Notes under the pieces: generated by a model
Told to the model about the DNA's origin: nothing
Seen by the model: the letters and a program-made list of their open reading frames with translations, nothing else
Databases searched by the model: none
Shown here: piece by piece, positions 33,395 through 42,323 of the stretch
Layout of the letters: each line of letters begins with the position of its first letter
How positions within the stretch are numbered: the stretch's first letter is position 1
Program-made: the position numbers and the translations under genes
From: Euryhalocaulis sp050486445
Lineage (GTDB): Bacteria > Pseudomonadota > Alphaproteobacteria > Caulobacterales > Maricaulaceae
Direction of reading: 5' to 3'
DNA length: 49,314 nt
Assembly (NCBI GenBank): GCA_050486445.1
Contig: JBJHDH010000025.1
Coordinates: forward strand, 1-49,314

Positions 33395-34696
33395 ATGGAT
33401 TCAATCAAACTGAGCGGCGGCCGGGCGCTGCATGGCGTCATCCCGGTTTCCGGGGCGAAGAACTCGGCCATCAAGCTGATGGCGGCGGCGCTGCTGACTG
33501 ACCAGCCTGTTGTGCTGAGCAATACGCCGCGCTTGCGCGATACACGCCTGCTGGGCGAGTTGCTGACCGATCTCGGCATGGCGGTGGACGACAGCCAGCC
33601 GGGCCGGCTGAGCTTGCATGTCCAGCGTATCGTCTCGACCGTCGCGCCCTATGACCGGGTGCGCAAGATGCGCGCGACCTTCAATGTTCTGGGCCCGCTG
33701 CTGGCGCGCGAGGGCAGGGCGAAGGTCTCGCTACCCGGCGGATGCGCCATTGGCGCCCGCCCGGTGGACCTGCATCTGGATGCGCTGTCGCGCATGGGCG
33801 CGGAAATCGAGCTGTCGGGCGGCTATGTCAGCGCCGCCGCGCCGCGCGGTCTGCATGGGGCGCAGATCGTATTTCCTTTTGTCTCGGTCGGCGCGACGGA
33901 GCACGCAATGATGGCCGCGGTTCTGGCCAAAGGCGAGACGGTGCTGGAGAACGCCGCCCGCGAGCCCGAGATCGGCGACCTCGCTGACTTTCTGAACGCC
34001 ATGGGCGCAAAGGTCGAAGGCGCCGGCGGTCCCACCATCCGCATTCAGGGCGTGGATGCGCTGTCGGGTGTGGAGCACAGCGTGGTTCCCGACCGGATCG
34101 AGGCGGGCGCTTACGCTATCGCGGTGGCGGCGGCCGGCGGCGATGTCACGCTGGCCAGCCTCAATCCGGGGCATCTCGCCGCGCTCTGGCCGCTGCTGCG
34201 TCAGGCCGGCGCGACGGTGGAGACAGGGGCGGATGCGGCGCGCATTGTGCGCGATCCCGCCGCGCGGCTCCGGGCCGTGGATGTGGAGACCCAGCCCTAT
34301 CCGGGATTCCCGACCGATCTCCAGGCGCCGTTTATGGCGTTGATGTGCGTCGCTGAGGGCGCGTCGATCATCCGCGAAACGATTTTCGAGAACCGTTTCA
34401 TGCATGCATCCGAGCTGATGCGCATGGGCGCACGCATCGACGTGCGCGGGCGCGAGGCCGTGGTGCGCGGAACGCCGCGCCTGCGCGGCGCCCCCGTAAT
34501 GGCCACCGATCTGCGCGCCTCGGTCAGCCTGGTGATCGCCGGGCTGATCGCCGATGGTGAGACGACGATCAGCCGCGTCTATCATCTTGATCGCGGCTTT
34601 GAGCGTCTGGAAGAAAAACTGTCCGGCGTTGGCGCACAGATCACGCGCGCCGCCGGTGAAGGCGATGGCGACGCAGCCGGGGAGATTGGAATGTGA
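33395..34696 (+). CDS. murA: UDP-N-acetylglucosamine 1-carboxyvinyltransferase
   Basis: 433 residues from ATG 33395. Catalyses the first committed step of peptidoglycan synthesis, transferring enolpyruvate from PEP to UDP-GlcNAc. GAKNSAIKLMAA (Lys22-type) opens the protein; the catalytic Cys is in GGCAIGARPVDLH, so the enzyme should be fosfomycin-sensitive. FPTDLQAPFMAL holds the catalytic Asp. It is translationally coupled to the DUF2948 gene (GTGA overlap). Confidence 0.97.
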   Translation: MDSIKLSGGRALHGVIPVSGAKNSAIKLMAAALLTDQPVVLSNTPRLRDTRLLGELLTDLGMAVDDSQPGRLSLHVQRIVSTVAPYDRVRKMRATFNVLGPLLAREGRAKVSLPGGCAIGARPVDLHLDALSRMGAEIELSGGYVSAAAPRGLHGAQIVFPFVSVGATEHAMMAAVLAKGETVLENAAREPEIGDLADFLNAMGAKVEGAGGPTIRIQGVDALSGVEHSVVPDRIEAGAYAIAVAAAGGDVTLASLNPGHLAALWPLLRQAGATVETGADAARIVRDPAARLRAVDVETQPYPGFPTDLQAPFMALMCVAEGASIIRETIFENRFMHASELMRMGARIDVRGREAVVRGTPRLRGAPVMATDLRASVSLVIAGLIADGETTISRVYHLDRGFERLEEKLSGVGAQITRAAGEGDGDAAGEIGM

Positions 34697-35139
34697 GCGG
34701 CAGGAACGCGCAGAAACAGAGCCTTCGCCTGTTGGCCGAGGATGCGGAGGATCTGAAAATCCTGTCCGCCGCCGCGCAGGATGCGGTCGCACGCCTGGGC
34801 GATCTGCGGTTCGACGCCCGCGCGCGCGCCTTTACCGCCGCGCTCAACCGGTATCGCTGGGAAGACAAAGGCGGCCGGGCCGAGCGTTCTCGCGCCGTGC
34901 TGCGGATTGACGGCGTGCTGTCGGCGCGCAGCCGGAATCTGCGTCAGGACGCGCCGGACGCGGTGGTGCAGTTGCTGGCCGTGGAGTTTACGCCCGGTGA
35001 GCCGCCGGGCGGCCATGTGCGGCTGATCCTGGCCGGCGGCGGCGAGATCAGGCTGGAGGTGGAGCAGCTGGAGGCGCGGCTGATGGATACGGGCGCATCC
35101 TGGCCGGCGCGCCGCCGGCCGGATCACGAGACGTCCTGA
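34693..35139 (+). CDS. DUF2948 family protein
   Basis: 148 residues from a GTG start overlapping the murA stop. The sequence LRLLAEDAEDLKILSAAAQDAV near the start and RFTAALNRYRWED-like central blocks are typical of the alphaproteobacterial DUF2948 family that follows murA. Function unknown; cytoplasmic. Confidence 0.88.
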   Translation: MSGRNAQKQSLRLLAEDAEDLKILSAAAQDAVARLGDLRFDARARAFTAALNRYRWEDKGGRAERSRAVLRIDGVLSARSRNLRQDAPDAVVQLLAVEFTPGEPPGGHVRLILAGGGEIRLEVEQLEARLMDTGASWPARRRPDHETS

Positions 35140-35147
35140 ACGGCGCG

Positions 35148-35633
35148 ATGGCGGACGGCGCGCATCGCCTGGTCGCGGTCCGGCTGGACGCGGCCTCGCT
35201 CGCAGCGCCCAGCGCCGACGCCGAACACGAACGCCGCATCGCCATCTACGATCTGCTGGAGGACAATTATTTCCATCCGGTGGAGTCCGAACACGGGCCC
35301 TATGAGCTGGACCTTTCCGTGGCGGAAGGGCGCCTTGTCTTCCAGGTCCGCCGCCCGGGCGAGACCGGGACGCGGTCCTACACGCTCTCGCTGGTCCCGC
35401 TGAAGCGCGTCATCAAGGATTATTTTCTGGTCTGCGAGTCGTATTACGAGGCGATCCGCACCGCTTCCGTGACCCAGATCGAGGCGATCGACATGGGAAG
35501 GCGCGGCCTGCACGACGAGGCGGCGGACATATTGCGCGAACGGCTGGCCGGCAAGATCGAGATCGACACCGGCTCCGCCCGCCGCCTGTTCACTCTGATC
35601 TGCGCGCTGCAACGCCGGGCCGCGCCGCTATGA
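35148..35633 (+). CDS. UPF0262 family protein
   Basis: 161 residues. ERRIAIYDLLEDNYFHPV, YTLSLVPLKRVIKDYFLVCESYYEAIR and DMGRRGLHDEAADIL are conserved UPF0262 blocks. In the order I expect, hisD lies just before this gene; here only eight bases separate it from the DUF2948 gene. Its stop overlaps the phosphatase start. Function unknown. Confidence 0.92.
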   Translation: MADGAHRLVAVRLDAASLAAPSADAEHERRIAIYDLLEDNYFHPVESEHGPYELDLSVAEGRLVFQVRRPGETGTRSYTLSLVPLKRVIKDYFLVCESYYEAIRTASVTQIEAIDMGRRGLHDEAADILRERLAGKIEIDTGSARRLFTLICALQRRAAPL

Positions 35634-36070
35634 AGGCGCCGTCCTCGGTCCTGTTTACATGCAATCTCAATGTCATCCGTTCGCCAATGGCGGCGGCGCT
35701 GTTGCTCGCTCAGGGAGGGGGCCGGGTGCGTGTGGCTTCAGCCGGGGTGCGCCGCGGCGAGGAGGACACCTTTGTCGCCGCCGTGCTGGCGGAGATCGGG
35801 CTGGATCTGGGCGGCCACCGGCCGCACGACTTCGCCGCGCTCGCGGATCTGGACTTCGACCTGATTATCTCGCTGACGCCCGAGGCGCACCACAAGGCCG
35901 CCGAACTGGCCGGTCCGGCCGGAATCGCCACGGAATACTGGCCAACCATGGACCCCACGCTGGAGGAGGGCTCGCGCGACCGCCGCATGGCCGCCTATCG
36001 CGACCTGCGGGACCAGCTCGCCCGGCGGATTGCTGAACGTTTCCCCGGCATATCGACGTTTGCGCCCTGA
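35630..36070 (+). CDS. Low-molecular-weight phosphatase / arsenate-reductase-like protein
   Basis: 146 residues. The P-loop C-X5-R is CNLNVIR followed by SPMAAALLL near residue 11, as in LMW protein-tyrosine phosphatases, and a C-terminal general-acid Asp could lie in WPTMDPTLEEGSRD. Alphaproteobacterial members in this operon lack a defined substrate. Overlaps UPF0262 by ATGA. Confidence 0.9.
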   Translation: MKAPSSVLFTCNLNVIRSPMAAALLLAQGGGRVRVASAGVRRGEEDTFVAAVLAEIGLDLGGHRPHDFAALADLDFDLIISLTPEAHHKAAELAGPAGIATEYWPTMDPTLEEGSRDRRMAAYRDLRDQLARRIAERFPGISTFAP

Positions 36071-36108
36071 GAGGCTATAGGCCCACAACCCGCAACCCGA
36101 GGAGCCGC

Positions 36109-36327
36109 ATGGCGAAGGAAGAATTGCTTGAGTTTCCGGGGGAGGTCACCGAACTCCTCCCCAACGCGACCTTCCGCGTGAAACTTGAAAACGACCACGA
36201 AATCATCGCCCACACGGCGGGCAAGATGCGCAAAAACCGCATCCGCGTCCTGGCCGGCGACAAGGTCCTGGTGGAGATGACTCCCTATGACCTGACCAAG
36301 GGGCGCATCACCTACCGCTTTAAATAG
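36109..36327 (+). CDS. infA: Translation initiation factor IF-1
   Basis: 72 residues, the standard length. The S1-like OB fold is evident: MAKEELLEFPGEVTELLPNA, FRVKLENDHEIIAHTAGKMR and MTPYDLTKGRITYRFK. It binds the A site of the 30S subunit during initiation. Confidence 0.98.
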   Translation: MAKEELLEFPGEVTELLPNATFRVKLENDHEIIAHTAGKMRKNRIRVLAGDKVLVEMTPYDLTKGRITYRFK

Positions 36328-36336
36328 GGGCGGGCC

Positions 36337-36927
36337 TTGGCCGCGCCGCGCCAGAGCGCCCGGCTGATCCTCGCCAGCGCCAGCCCGCGCCGCCGCGATC
36401 TGCTGGCGCTGGCCGGAATCGCGCCGGACGAAGTTCGCCCGGCGGAGATCGACGAAACGCCGTTGCCCGGCGAGCTTCCGCGCGCACTGGTCCAGCGGCT
36501 GGCCGGGGAAAAAGCCCGCGCCGCCGCCGCGCCCGGCGATTATACGCTGGCCGCCGATACGGTGGTCGCCGCCGGACGGCGCATTCTGGGCAAGCCGGAA
36601 GACGCGGCTGAGGCGAGGCGGTTTCTGGAGCTGCTGTCGGGCCGTCAGCACCGGGTGCTGACCGCCGTGGCCCTGATCGCGCCGGACGGGCGGGAAAGCG
36701 CGCGTCTCAGCGAGACATTTGTGCGCTTCAAGCGGCTGGCGGGGGAAGACATCGATTCCTATCTCGCTACCGGTGAATGGCGCGGCAAGGCCGGCGGATA
36801 TGCGGTGCAGGGCATGGCGGAGGCGTTCGTGACGCGGCTGAACGGTTCATGGTCCGGCGTGGTAGGCCTGCCGCTTTACGAGACGCTGGCTCTGCTGCGC
36901 GGCGCCGGCTGGCGGAACAGCGCATGA
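36337..36927 (+). CDS. Maf-family nucleotide pyrophosphatase
   Basis: 196 residues from a TTG start at 36337, nine bases after infA. LILASASPRRRDLLALAGI and AADTVVAAGRRILGKPEDA are the Maf signature; KAGGYAVQGMAEAFV is the conserved C-terminal motif. Family members hydrolyse non-canonical or modified nucleoside triphosphates such as dTTP/UTP analogues. Translationally coupled to yacG. Confidence 0.94.
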   Translation: MAAPRQSARLILASASPRRRDLLALAGIAPDEVRPAEIDETPLPGELPRALVQRLAGEKARAAAAPGDYTLAADTVVAAGRRILGKPEDAAEARRFLELLSGRQHRVLTAVALIAPDGRESARLSETFVRFKRLAGEDIDSYLATGEWRGKAGGYAVQGMAEAFVTRLNGSWSGVVGLPLYETLALLRGAGWRNSA

Positions 36928-37100
36928 GCGGCGCCTGTCCGATCTGCAACAAACCTTTGGTGGCGCAGTACCGTCCGTTCTGCTCACGCCGCTGCGCGGA
37001 TGTCGATCTCGGACGCTGGCTGAAGGGCGGCTACGCCATTCCCGGCGAACCGGCGGAGGAGGCGCCCGCCGCCCCGGCGGACTCCGGCGAGGATGATTGA
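36924..37100 (+). CDS. yacG: DNA gyrase inhibitor YacG (zinc-binding)
   Basis: 58 residues. The zinc site is CPICNK with CSRRCADVDLGRWL, matching YacG C-X2-C and C-X3-C. The acidic tail is alphaproteobacterial in style. Its ATG overlaps the Maf stop (ATGA). Confidence 0.95.
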   Translation: MSGACPICNKPLVAQYRPFCSRRCADVDLGRWLKGGYAIPGEPAEEAPAAPADSGEDD

Positions 37101-37270
37101 AGGGCGCTAGATAAACCGGCCCTGCCTGAGCCGGTTTTCCGCTGCCCGGGCCGATTCTCCGGGCGATGAAATTCCTGTCCGGCGCCTCTTTTTTCCGGTT
37201 TTTGGCATCCCATATTTCAGTCACGACGCGGGGATATTCTCCCCCCAACCCCGTCCCCGCGCTGTTCGGC

Positions 37271-37303
37271 GCCCCGGAGCCCCCCCCTCGCTCCGGGGCG
37301 TCT
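37271..37303. terminator. Intrinsic terminator between yacG and the P-type ATPase
   Basis: GCCCCGGAG and CTCCGGGGC form a perfect 9-base stem with an 11-base C-rich loop, followed by GTCTTTT. It lies in the convergent gap 37101-37323, which otherwise shows nothing recognisable. Confidence 0.8.
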
Positions 37304-37323
37304 TTTCATGTGTAATCAATATC

Positions 37324-39984
37324 TTATGCCGCGCCCGGCCGCCGCACCCAGCGCCGCCGCAGCCACTTCTCGCATTCCAGCAGGATCAGCAGCGCCGGTC
37401 CCGCCGCGATGATGACCGCGCCCAGTTCCAGCGGTATGGCCTCGGTCCGGAATACGGCCTGCATCGGCGGCGCATAGGTGAAGGCGAATTGCAGCACGGT
37501 GACCAGGGCGACGGCGGCCAGCACCCGTGATGTGCCCCGCACGCCGGTGAAGGTGAAAGACGGCGTGCGCAGATAGCGGACGCTGAACAGATAGAAGATT
37601 TCCATCACCACCAGCGTGTTTACCGCCGCCGTGCGGGCCAGCTCGACGCTGCCGCCCATGGCGGTCACATAGTTGAACATGCCGAAGACGCCGATCATGA
37701 ACAGCGTCGAGACCAGCGCGATCCGCCACAGAACGAACCGGGACAGCAGCGACTCGCCCGGATCGCGCGGCGGCCGGCGCATTGCGTCGGATTCGGTCGG
37801 CTCGAACGCCAGAACGGCGGCCAGCGCGACCGAACTGACCATATTCACCCAGAGAATTTGCAAAGGCTCAATGGGCAGGGTCAGACCGAGCAGCAGCGCG
37901 AGCACAAGGCTCAGCGACTCGCCGCCATTGACCGGCAGCAGAAAGGCGATGGCTTTCTGGAGATTGTCATAGACCGTGCGCCCTTCGCGCACGGCGGCGA
38001 CGATAGAGGCGAAATTGTCGTCGGCGAGCACCATCTCCGCGGCTTCCTTCGCCGCTTCCGTGCCCTTTTGCCCCATGGCGATGCCGATATCGGCGCGCTT
38101 CAGGGCCGGGGCGTCGTTCACCCCGTCGCCGGTCATCGCCACTGTGAAGCCATCGGCCTGCAACGCCTCGACCAGACGCAATTTATGCTCCGGACTGGTT
38201 CGCGCGAACACGGAGGCGTCATGCGCCGCCGCGCGCAGCCCCTCATCGTCCAGCGCATCGAGATCCTGTCCCGTCAGCACGTGCGGGTCTTCGGCGATGC
38301 CGAGCTGGCGCGAAATTTCCTTCGCAGTGATCGCGTGATCGCCGGTAATCATCGCCACGCGGATGCCCGCCGCGCCGCAGTCGGCGATGGCGCCGATGGC
38401 CTCGGGCCTTGGCGGGTCGATGAACCCGGCAAGACCCAGCAGCACCGCGCTGTCGTCGAGGTCGGAATGGTCCAGCGTATCGCCGTCCATCGGGCGCACG
38501 GCGAAGGCCAGCAGGCGCTGGCCGCGCGCGGCCAGCCGCTCCGCCGCCTTTTCCCACCGCTCGCGGTCGATGGGAACGTCCTCGCCGCCGCGCCGTTCGC
38601 GCGCGCACATATCCAGAATCCGCTCTGGCGCGCCTTTCACATAGGCGACGCCGTCATGCAGCGTCGCCATGAAGCGATGCGCGGAGTCGAACGGGATTTC
38701 ATGCATGCGCGGCGCATTGCGCCGCTCCGCCGCCGGGTCCAGCCCCGCTTTCATCGCCAGCGTCAGCAGCGCCCCTTCCATCGGATCGCCGTCGACAAGC
38801 CAGGCGCCGTCGGCCTGCCGCAACTCCGCGTCGTTGCAGAGCAGGCAGGCCATGGCCAGTTCCGTGGCGGCGCCGGTCAGCTCCGCCGTTTCGTCCGGCG
38901 CATAGCCGACGCCAGGAATATCGATCTCGCCATCCGCGGTGACGATGGCCGTCACCGTCATCTCGTTGCGGGTGAGCGTGCCGGTCTTGTCAGAGCAGAT
39001 GATGGAGACAGACCCCAGCGTTTCGACCGCGGGCAGGCGCCGGATGATGGCGTTGCGTCCGGCCATGCGCTGCACGCCGATGGCCAGCGTGATGGTCATG
39101 ATCGCCGGCAGTCCTTCGGGGATCGCCGCCACGGCCAGGCCGACGACCAGCATGAAAGCCTCGTCCAGCACATAGCCGCGCAGCAGCATGGCGAAGGCGA
39201 AAGCAATCGCCGCGATGCCCAGAATGATAATGGTGAGCTGGCGCGCGAAATGCCGCATCTGCCGCGTCAGCGGCGTTTCCAGCGTCTCGACCTCGCGCAT
39301 CATGGTGCTGATCCGGCCAAGTTCCGCCTCGGCCCCGGTGGCGACCGCGACGCCCGCGCCCTGTCCGGCGGCGACGAATGTGCCCGAATAGGCCATGCAC
39401 ACGCGGTCGCCGAGCGGGGCTTCGGCCTCCACTGCGCCGGTCTGTTTATCGACCGGCACGCTCTCGCCGGTCAGCACGGCTTCCTGAATTTTCAGATTGC
39501 TGGCGCGGATCAGCCGCAGATCGGCGGGAACCCGGTCGCCCGCCTCGATCAGCACCACATCGCCCGGCGTCACCTCTTCCGCCGCCACGGTGAGCCTGTG
39601 TCCGTCGCGCAGCACCGAGGCGTGCGGGTCGATCATCGCCCGGATCGATTCCAGCGCCCGCTCCGCCCGGCCCTCCTGAACGAAGCTGACCACCGTATTG
39701 AGAACAACCACCGCCAGAATGACCGCCGCGTCGATGGCGTGGTCCATAAGCAGCGACAGAACCGCCGCCACCAGCAGCACCTGGATCAGCAGATTGTTGA
39801 ACTGGGCGGCGATGCGCTGGAGCGTGGTGCGGCGGCGGCCTTCCGGCAGGCGGTTGGGGCCGTGGCGCTCCAGCCGCGCCGCCGCCTCCTGCGCGGAAAG
39901 ACCATCGGCGGCGGTCTCGAAACGCCGCAGCGTCTCCTCGATCTCCCCGGCATGCCAGTCATGGTCCTGGGGATCGTCGGCCAT
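37324..39984 (-). CDS. P2-type cation-translocating ATPase (CtpF/SERCA-like)
   Basis: 886 residues from ATG 39984 (GGAGAGGGG upstream). The N-terminal cation-ATPase domain starts with HAGEIEETLRRFET. The actuator TGES, phosphorylation motif DKTGTLT with Asp332, nucleotide-binding KGAPER, and GDGVNDAPALK are all intact. TM4 has AAIPEGLPA as in calcium pumps, but TM6 reads WVNMVSSVALAAVLAFEP, without the TD-G segment whose Asp binds calcium in SERCA, resembling actinobacterial CtpF-type pumps. The transported ion is therefore uncertain (calcium, sodium, proton or potassium). Six C-terminal hydrophobic segments follow. Monocistronic. Confidence 0.92.
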   Translation of the reverse strand: MADDPQDHDWHAGEIEETLRRFETAADGLSAQEAAARLERHGPNRLPEGRRRTTLQRIAAQFNNLLIQVLLVAAVLSLLMDHAIDAAVILAVVVLNTVVSFVQEGRAERALESIRAMIDPHASVLRDGHRLTVAAEEVTPGDVVLIEAGDRVPADLRLIRASNLKIQEAVLTGESVPVDKQTGAVEAEAPLGDRVCMAYSGTFVAAGQGAGVAVATGAEAELGRISTMMREVETLETPLTRQMRHFARQLTIIILGIAAIAFAFAMLLRGYVLDEAFMLVVGLAVAAIPEGLPAIMTITLAIGVQRMAGRNAIIRRLPAVETLGSVSIICSDKTGTLTRNEMTVTAIVTADGEIDIPGVGYAPDETAELTGAATELAMACLLCNDAELRQADGAWLVDGDPMEGALLTLAMKAGLDPAAERRNAPRMHEIPFDSAHRFMATLHDGVAYVKGAPERILDMCARERRGGEDVPIDRERWEKAAERLAARGQRLLAFAVRPMDGDTLDHSDLDDSAVLLGLAGFIDPPRPEAIGAIADCGAAGIRVAMITGDHAITAKEISRQLGIAEDPHVLTGQDLDALDDEGLRAAAHDASVFARTSPEHKLRLVEALQADGFTVAMTGDGVNDAPALKRADIGIAMGQKGTEAAKEAAEMVLADDNFASIVAAVREGRTVYDNLQKAIAFLLPVNGGESLSLVLALLLGLTLPIEPLQILWVNMVSSVALAAVLAFEPTESDAMRRPPRDPGESLLSRFVLWRIALVSTLFMIGVFGMFNYVTAMGGSVELARTAAVNTLVVMEIFYLFSVRYLRTPSFTFTGVRGTSRVLAAVALVTVLQFAFTYAPPMQAVFRTEAIPLELGAVIIAAGPALLILLECEKWLRRRWVRRPGAA

Positions 39985-40131
39985 CCGCCCCTCTCCGTCT
40001 GTTTTGCCCGCGCGCCCGCCGCGCATCCCGGACTATAACGCCGGGCGTGGAAGGGTGGAGCTTCGCCGCAGAGTGAGGCAAGGCGCCGCGGAGGGGATTG
40101 ATCCATCTCGCCCGGGAGTGGGGGTGTCGCG

Positions 40132-42291
40132 CTACGGTCCACCCGGGCCGGGCGCGGCGGCGGCCTGCGCCTGCGCGATCAGATAGGCGCGTAGCGCCTG
40201 CGCCCCGTCCTCGTCCAGAACATGGCCGAACCCGGCCATGCCGTTTTCGCTGAGCGCGCCGTGCAGCACCACGGCCTCGAACGCCTCCTGCGAGTGGAGG
40301 CGGGCGCTTCGCCGCAAGTCCGGGAACAGGCCGCGCGAGACCATCGAATTCTGATCGTGGCACAGCACGCAATTGGCGGAATACAGATCCTGTCCGGCGG
40401 CGACCAGCAGCGGATCCTGCGCGTCCGGCGGCGGGGCGATGGGCGCGGGCGTATAGGGCTCTGGCTCGGGAACCGTCGCGGTTCCGCCCAGCCGGAAGAC
40501 CAGCAGGCGCGAGCCGTTCGGCGCATAATAATCGTTGCCGAGCGGCCCGCCCGAGGTCACGGCGATATGCTGTTCGCCGTCCAGTTCGAAGCTGATCGCG
40601 CCGGCCACGATATTGGCGTGGACCGGCCGGGACCACAGTCTCTCGCCATCCGTCGCGCGATAAGCGGCGAATTCCAGATTCTGCGAATTGCCCTGGAAGA
40701 CAAGCCCGCCCGCCGTGGCCAGCGTACCGCCGCCACGCGCCGAACCGTAGGATACGCGCCACGCCTCGCGCTGGTTCACGGGATCCCAGGCTAGCAGGAA
40801 GCCTTCATTCAGGCGCTCCGGCGCGTCCGGCCCGCTGAAAATCATCTGGGTGGCGCGGGCGAAATCGACGCCGCTATTGGTCACGCCCGGCCGGAATTCA
40901 AAATTCTCCTGCGTCACATAGGCCAAGCTGGTCATCATGGCCGGGATATAGACCAGGCCGGTATCGGGGCTATAGGACCACGGGTGCCAGCTATGCGCGC
41001 CGCCGCCGCCGGGCTCGACAAGGGCGGCCTCTCCGGTCTGGTCGAACCGGGTTTCGGGATTCTGGATTGGCCGGCCCGTCTCATCGAGCCCGAAGGCCCA
41101 GTTCAGCGGCACAAACATCTCGCCGGACAGGAATTCGCCGGTATGGGCGTCCAGCACATAGAAAAAGCCGTTCTTTGGCGCCTGCATCAGCACGCGGCGC
41201 TCTTCTCCATTGATCGTCAGATCGGCCGTCATCATCGGCTGGGTGGCGGTGTAGTCCCATGTCTCGCCGGGCGTCGTCTGGAAATGCCAGACATATTCGC
41301 CGGTCTCCGGCGTCACCGCGACGATGGAGGAAAGGAACAGATTGTCGCCGCCGCCCGGGCTGCGCAGCCCGGCGTCCCACGGGCTGCCATTGCCGGCGCC
41401 GATATAGATCAGATCGGCGACGGGGTCATAGGTGATGGCGTCCCACGCCGTGCCGCCGCCGCCGACAATCCACCATTCCCCGTTCCACGTCTCGGCGGCC
41501 ATCTCCATCGCCGCGTTCTCGAACCCGTCCGCCGGATTGCCCGGCACGGTCCAGAAGCGCCAGAGCTGCTCGCCGGTCTCGGCGTCATAGGCGGTTACAA
41601 AGCCGCGCACACCGAACTCGGCGCCGCCGTTTCCGATCAGCACCATGCCCTTGGCCACACGCGGCGCTCCGGTGATGGCGTAGGAGCGGTGAGAGAGGTC
41701 TTCGTCGATAGTCTGCACCGACCAGACTTCCTCGCCGGTGGCCGCGTCGACGGCGATCAGCCGCCCGTCAATGGCGCCGACATAGATTTTTCCGTTCCAC
41801 GCCGCCGCGCCGCGATTGACCACATCGCAGCATGTGCGCACGCCGTGCTCGCCCGGCACCTGCGGATCGTATTGCCACAGTTCGCGGCCCGTGCGTGCGT
41901 CATAGGCGTAGAGTTTCGACCACGCCGTCGAGACATAAAGCACGCCGTCGATATAAAGCGGCGTCGCCTCCTGCCCGCGATTGGTGTCGAAATCGCTATA
42001 CCAGGCGAGGCCGAGTTCAGAGACTGTCTCCGTATTGATCTGGCCCAGCGGACTGAATCGCTGCTCGGTGTAGTCGCGGCCGTGACTCATCCATTGGCCG
42101 GGCTCGGAATCCGCATTCACCAGACGCTCGAAATCCACTCCGGCATACGCCGCGCGCGCCGGCGCGCCGGAAGTCGCGGAAGAGGTCGCGCCATTGTCGC
42201 CGCAGGCGGCAAGACCCGCCGCCAGAATGGCCACCAGACCGGCGGTCCGACCGGCGCGCGGCGTGAAGAATCGTGTTCCGGCCTCAGCCAT
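40132..42291 (-). CDS. PQQ-dependent quinohemoprotein alcohol dehydrogenase, lipoprotein (ADH-5)
   Basis: 719 residues from ATG 42291 (GGGGAGG upstream). Lipobox LAACGDN has Cys at 30. Vicinal Cys154-Cys155 (RTCCDVVNRG), Glu in GGAEFGVRG, Asn in GAGNGSPWD and catalytic Asp346 in WDYT. Haem motif CVLCH starts at 641. It is the closest paralogue of ADH-2 by eye, sharing QAPKNGFFYVLDAHTGEF and HSWHPWSYSPDTGLVYIPAM. It lies 32 bases downstream of an MFS transporter in the same orientation, so transporter and enzyme are probably cotranscribed. Calcium-type metal site expected; substrate unknown. Confidence 0.94.
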   Translation of the reverse strand: MAEAGTRFFTPRAGRTAGLVAILAAGLAACGDNGATSSATSGAPARAAYAGVDFERLVNADSEPGQWMSHGRDYTEQRFSPLGQINTETVSELGLAWYSDFDTNRGQEATPLYIDGVLYVSTAWSKLYAYDARTGRELWQYDPQVPGEHGVRTCCDVVNRGAAAWNGKIYVGAIDGRLIAVDAATGEEVWSVQTIDEDLSHRSYAITGAPRVAKGMVLIGNGGAEFGVRGFVTAYDAETGEQLWRFWTVPGNPADGFENAAMEMAAETWNGEWWIVGGGGTAWDAITYDPVADLIYIGAGNGSPWDAGLRSPGGGDNLFLSSIVAVTPETGEYVWHFQTTPGETWDYTATQPMMTADLTINGEERRVLMQAPKNGFFYVLDAHTGEFLSGEMFVPLNWAFGLDETGRPIQNPETRFDQTGEAALVEPGGGGAHSWHPWSYSPDTGLVYIPAMMTSLAYVTQENFEFRPGVTNSGVDFARATQMIFSGPDAPERLNEGFLLAWDPVNQREAWRVSYGSARGGGTLATAGGLVFQGNSQNLEFAAYRATDGERLWSRPVHANIVAGAISFELDGEQHIAVTSGGPLGNDYYAPNGSRLLVFRLGGTATVPEPEPYTPAPIAPPPDAQDPLLVAAGQDLYSANCVLCHDQNSMVSRGLFPDLRRSARLHSQEAFEAVVLHGALSENGMAGFGHVLDEDGAQALRAYLIAQAQAAAAPGPGGP

Positions 42292-42323
42292 TGTGTTCCT
42301 CCCCGGGTTCATTTGGCGCGAGC

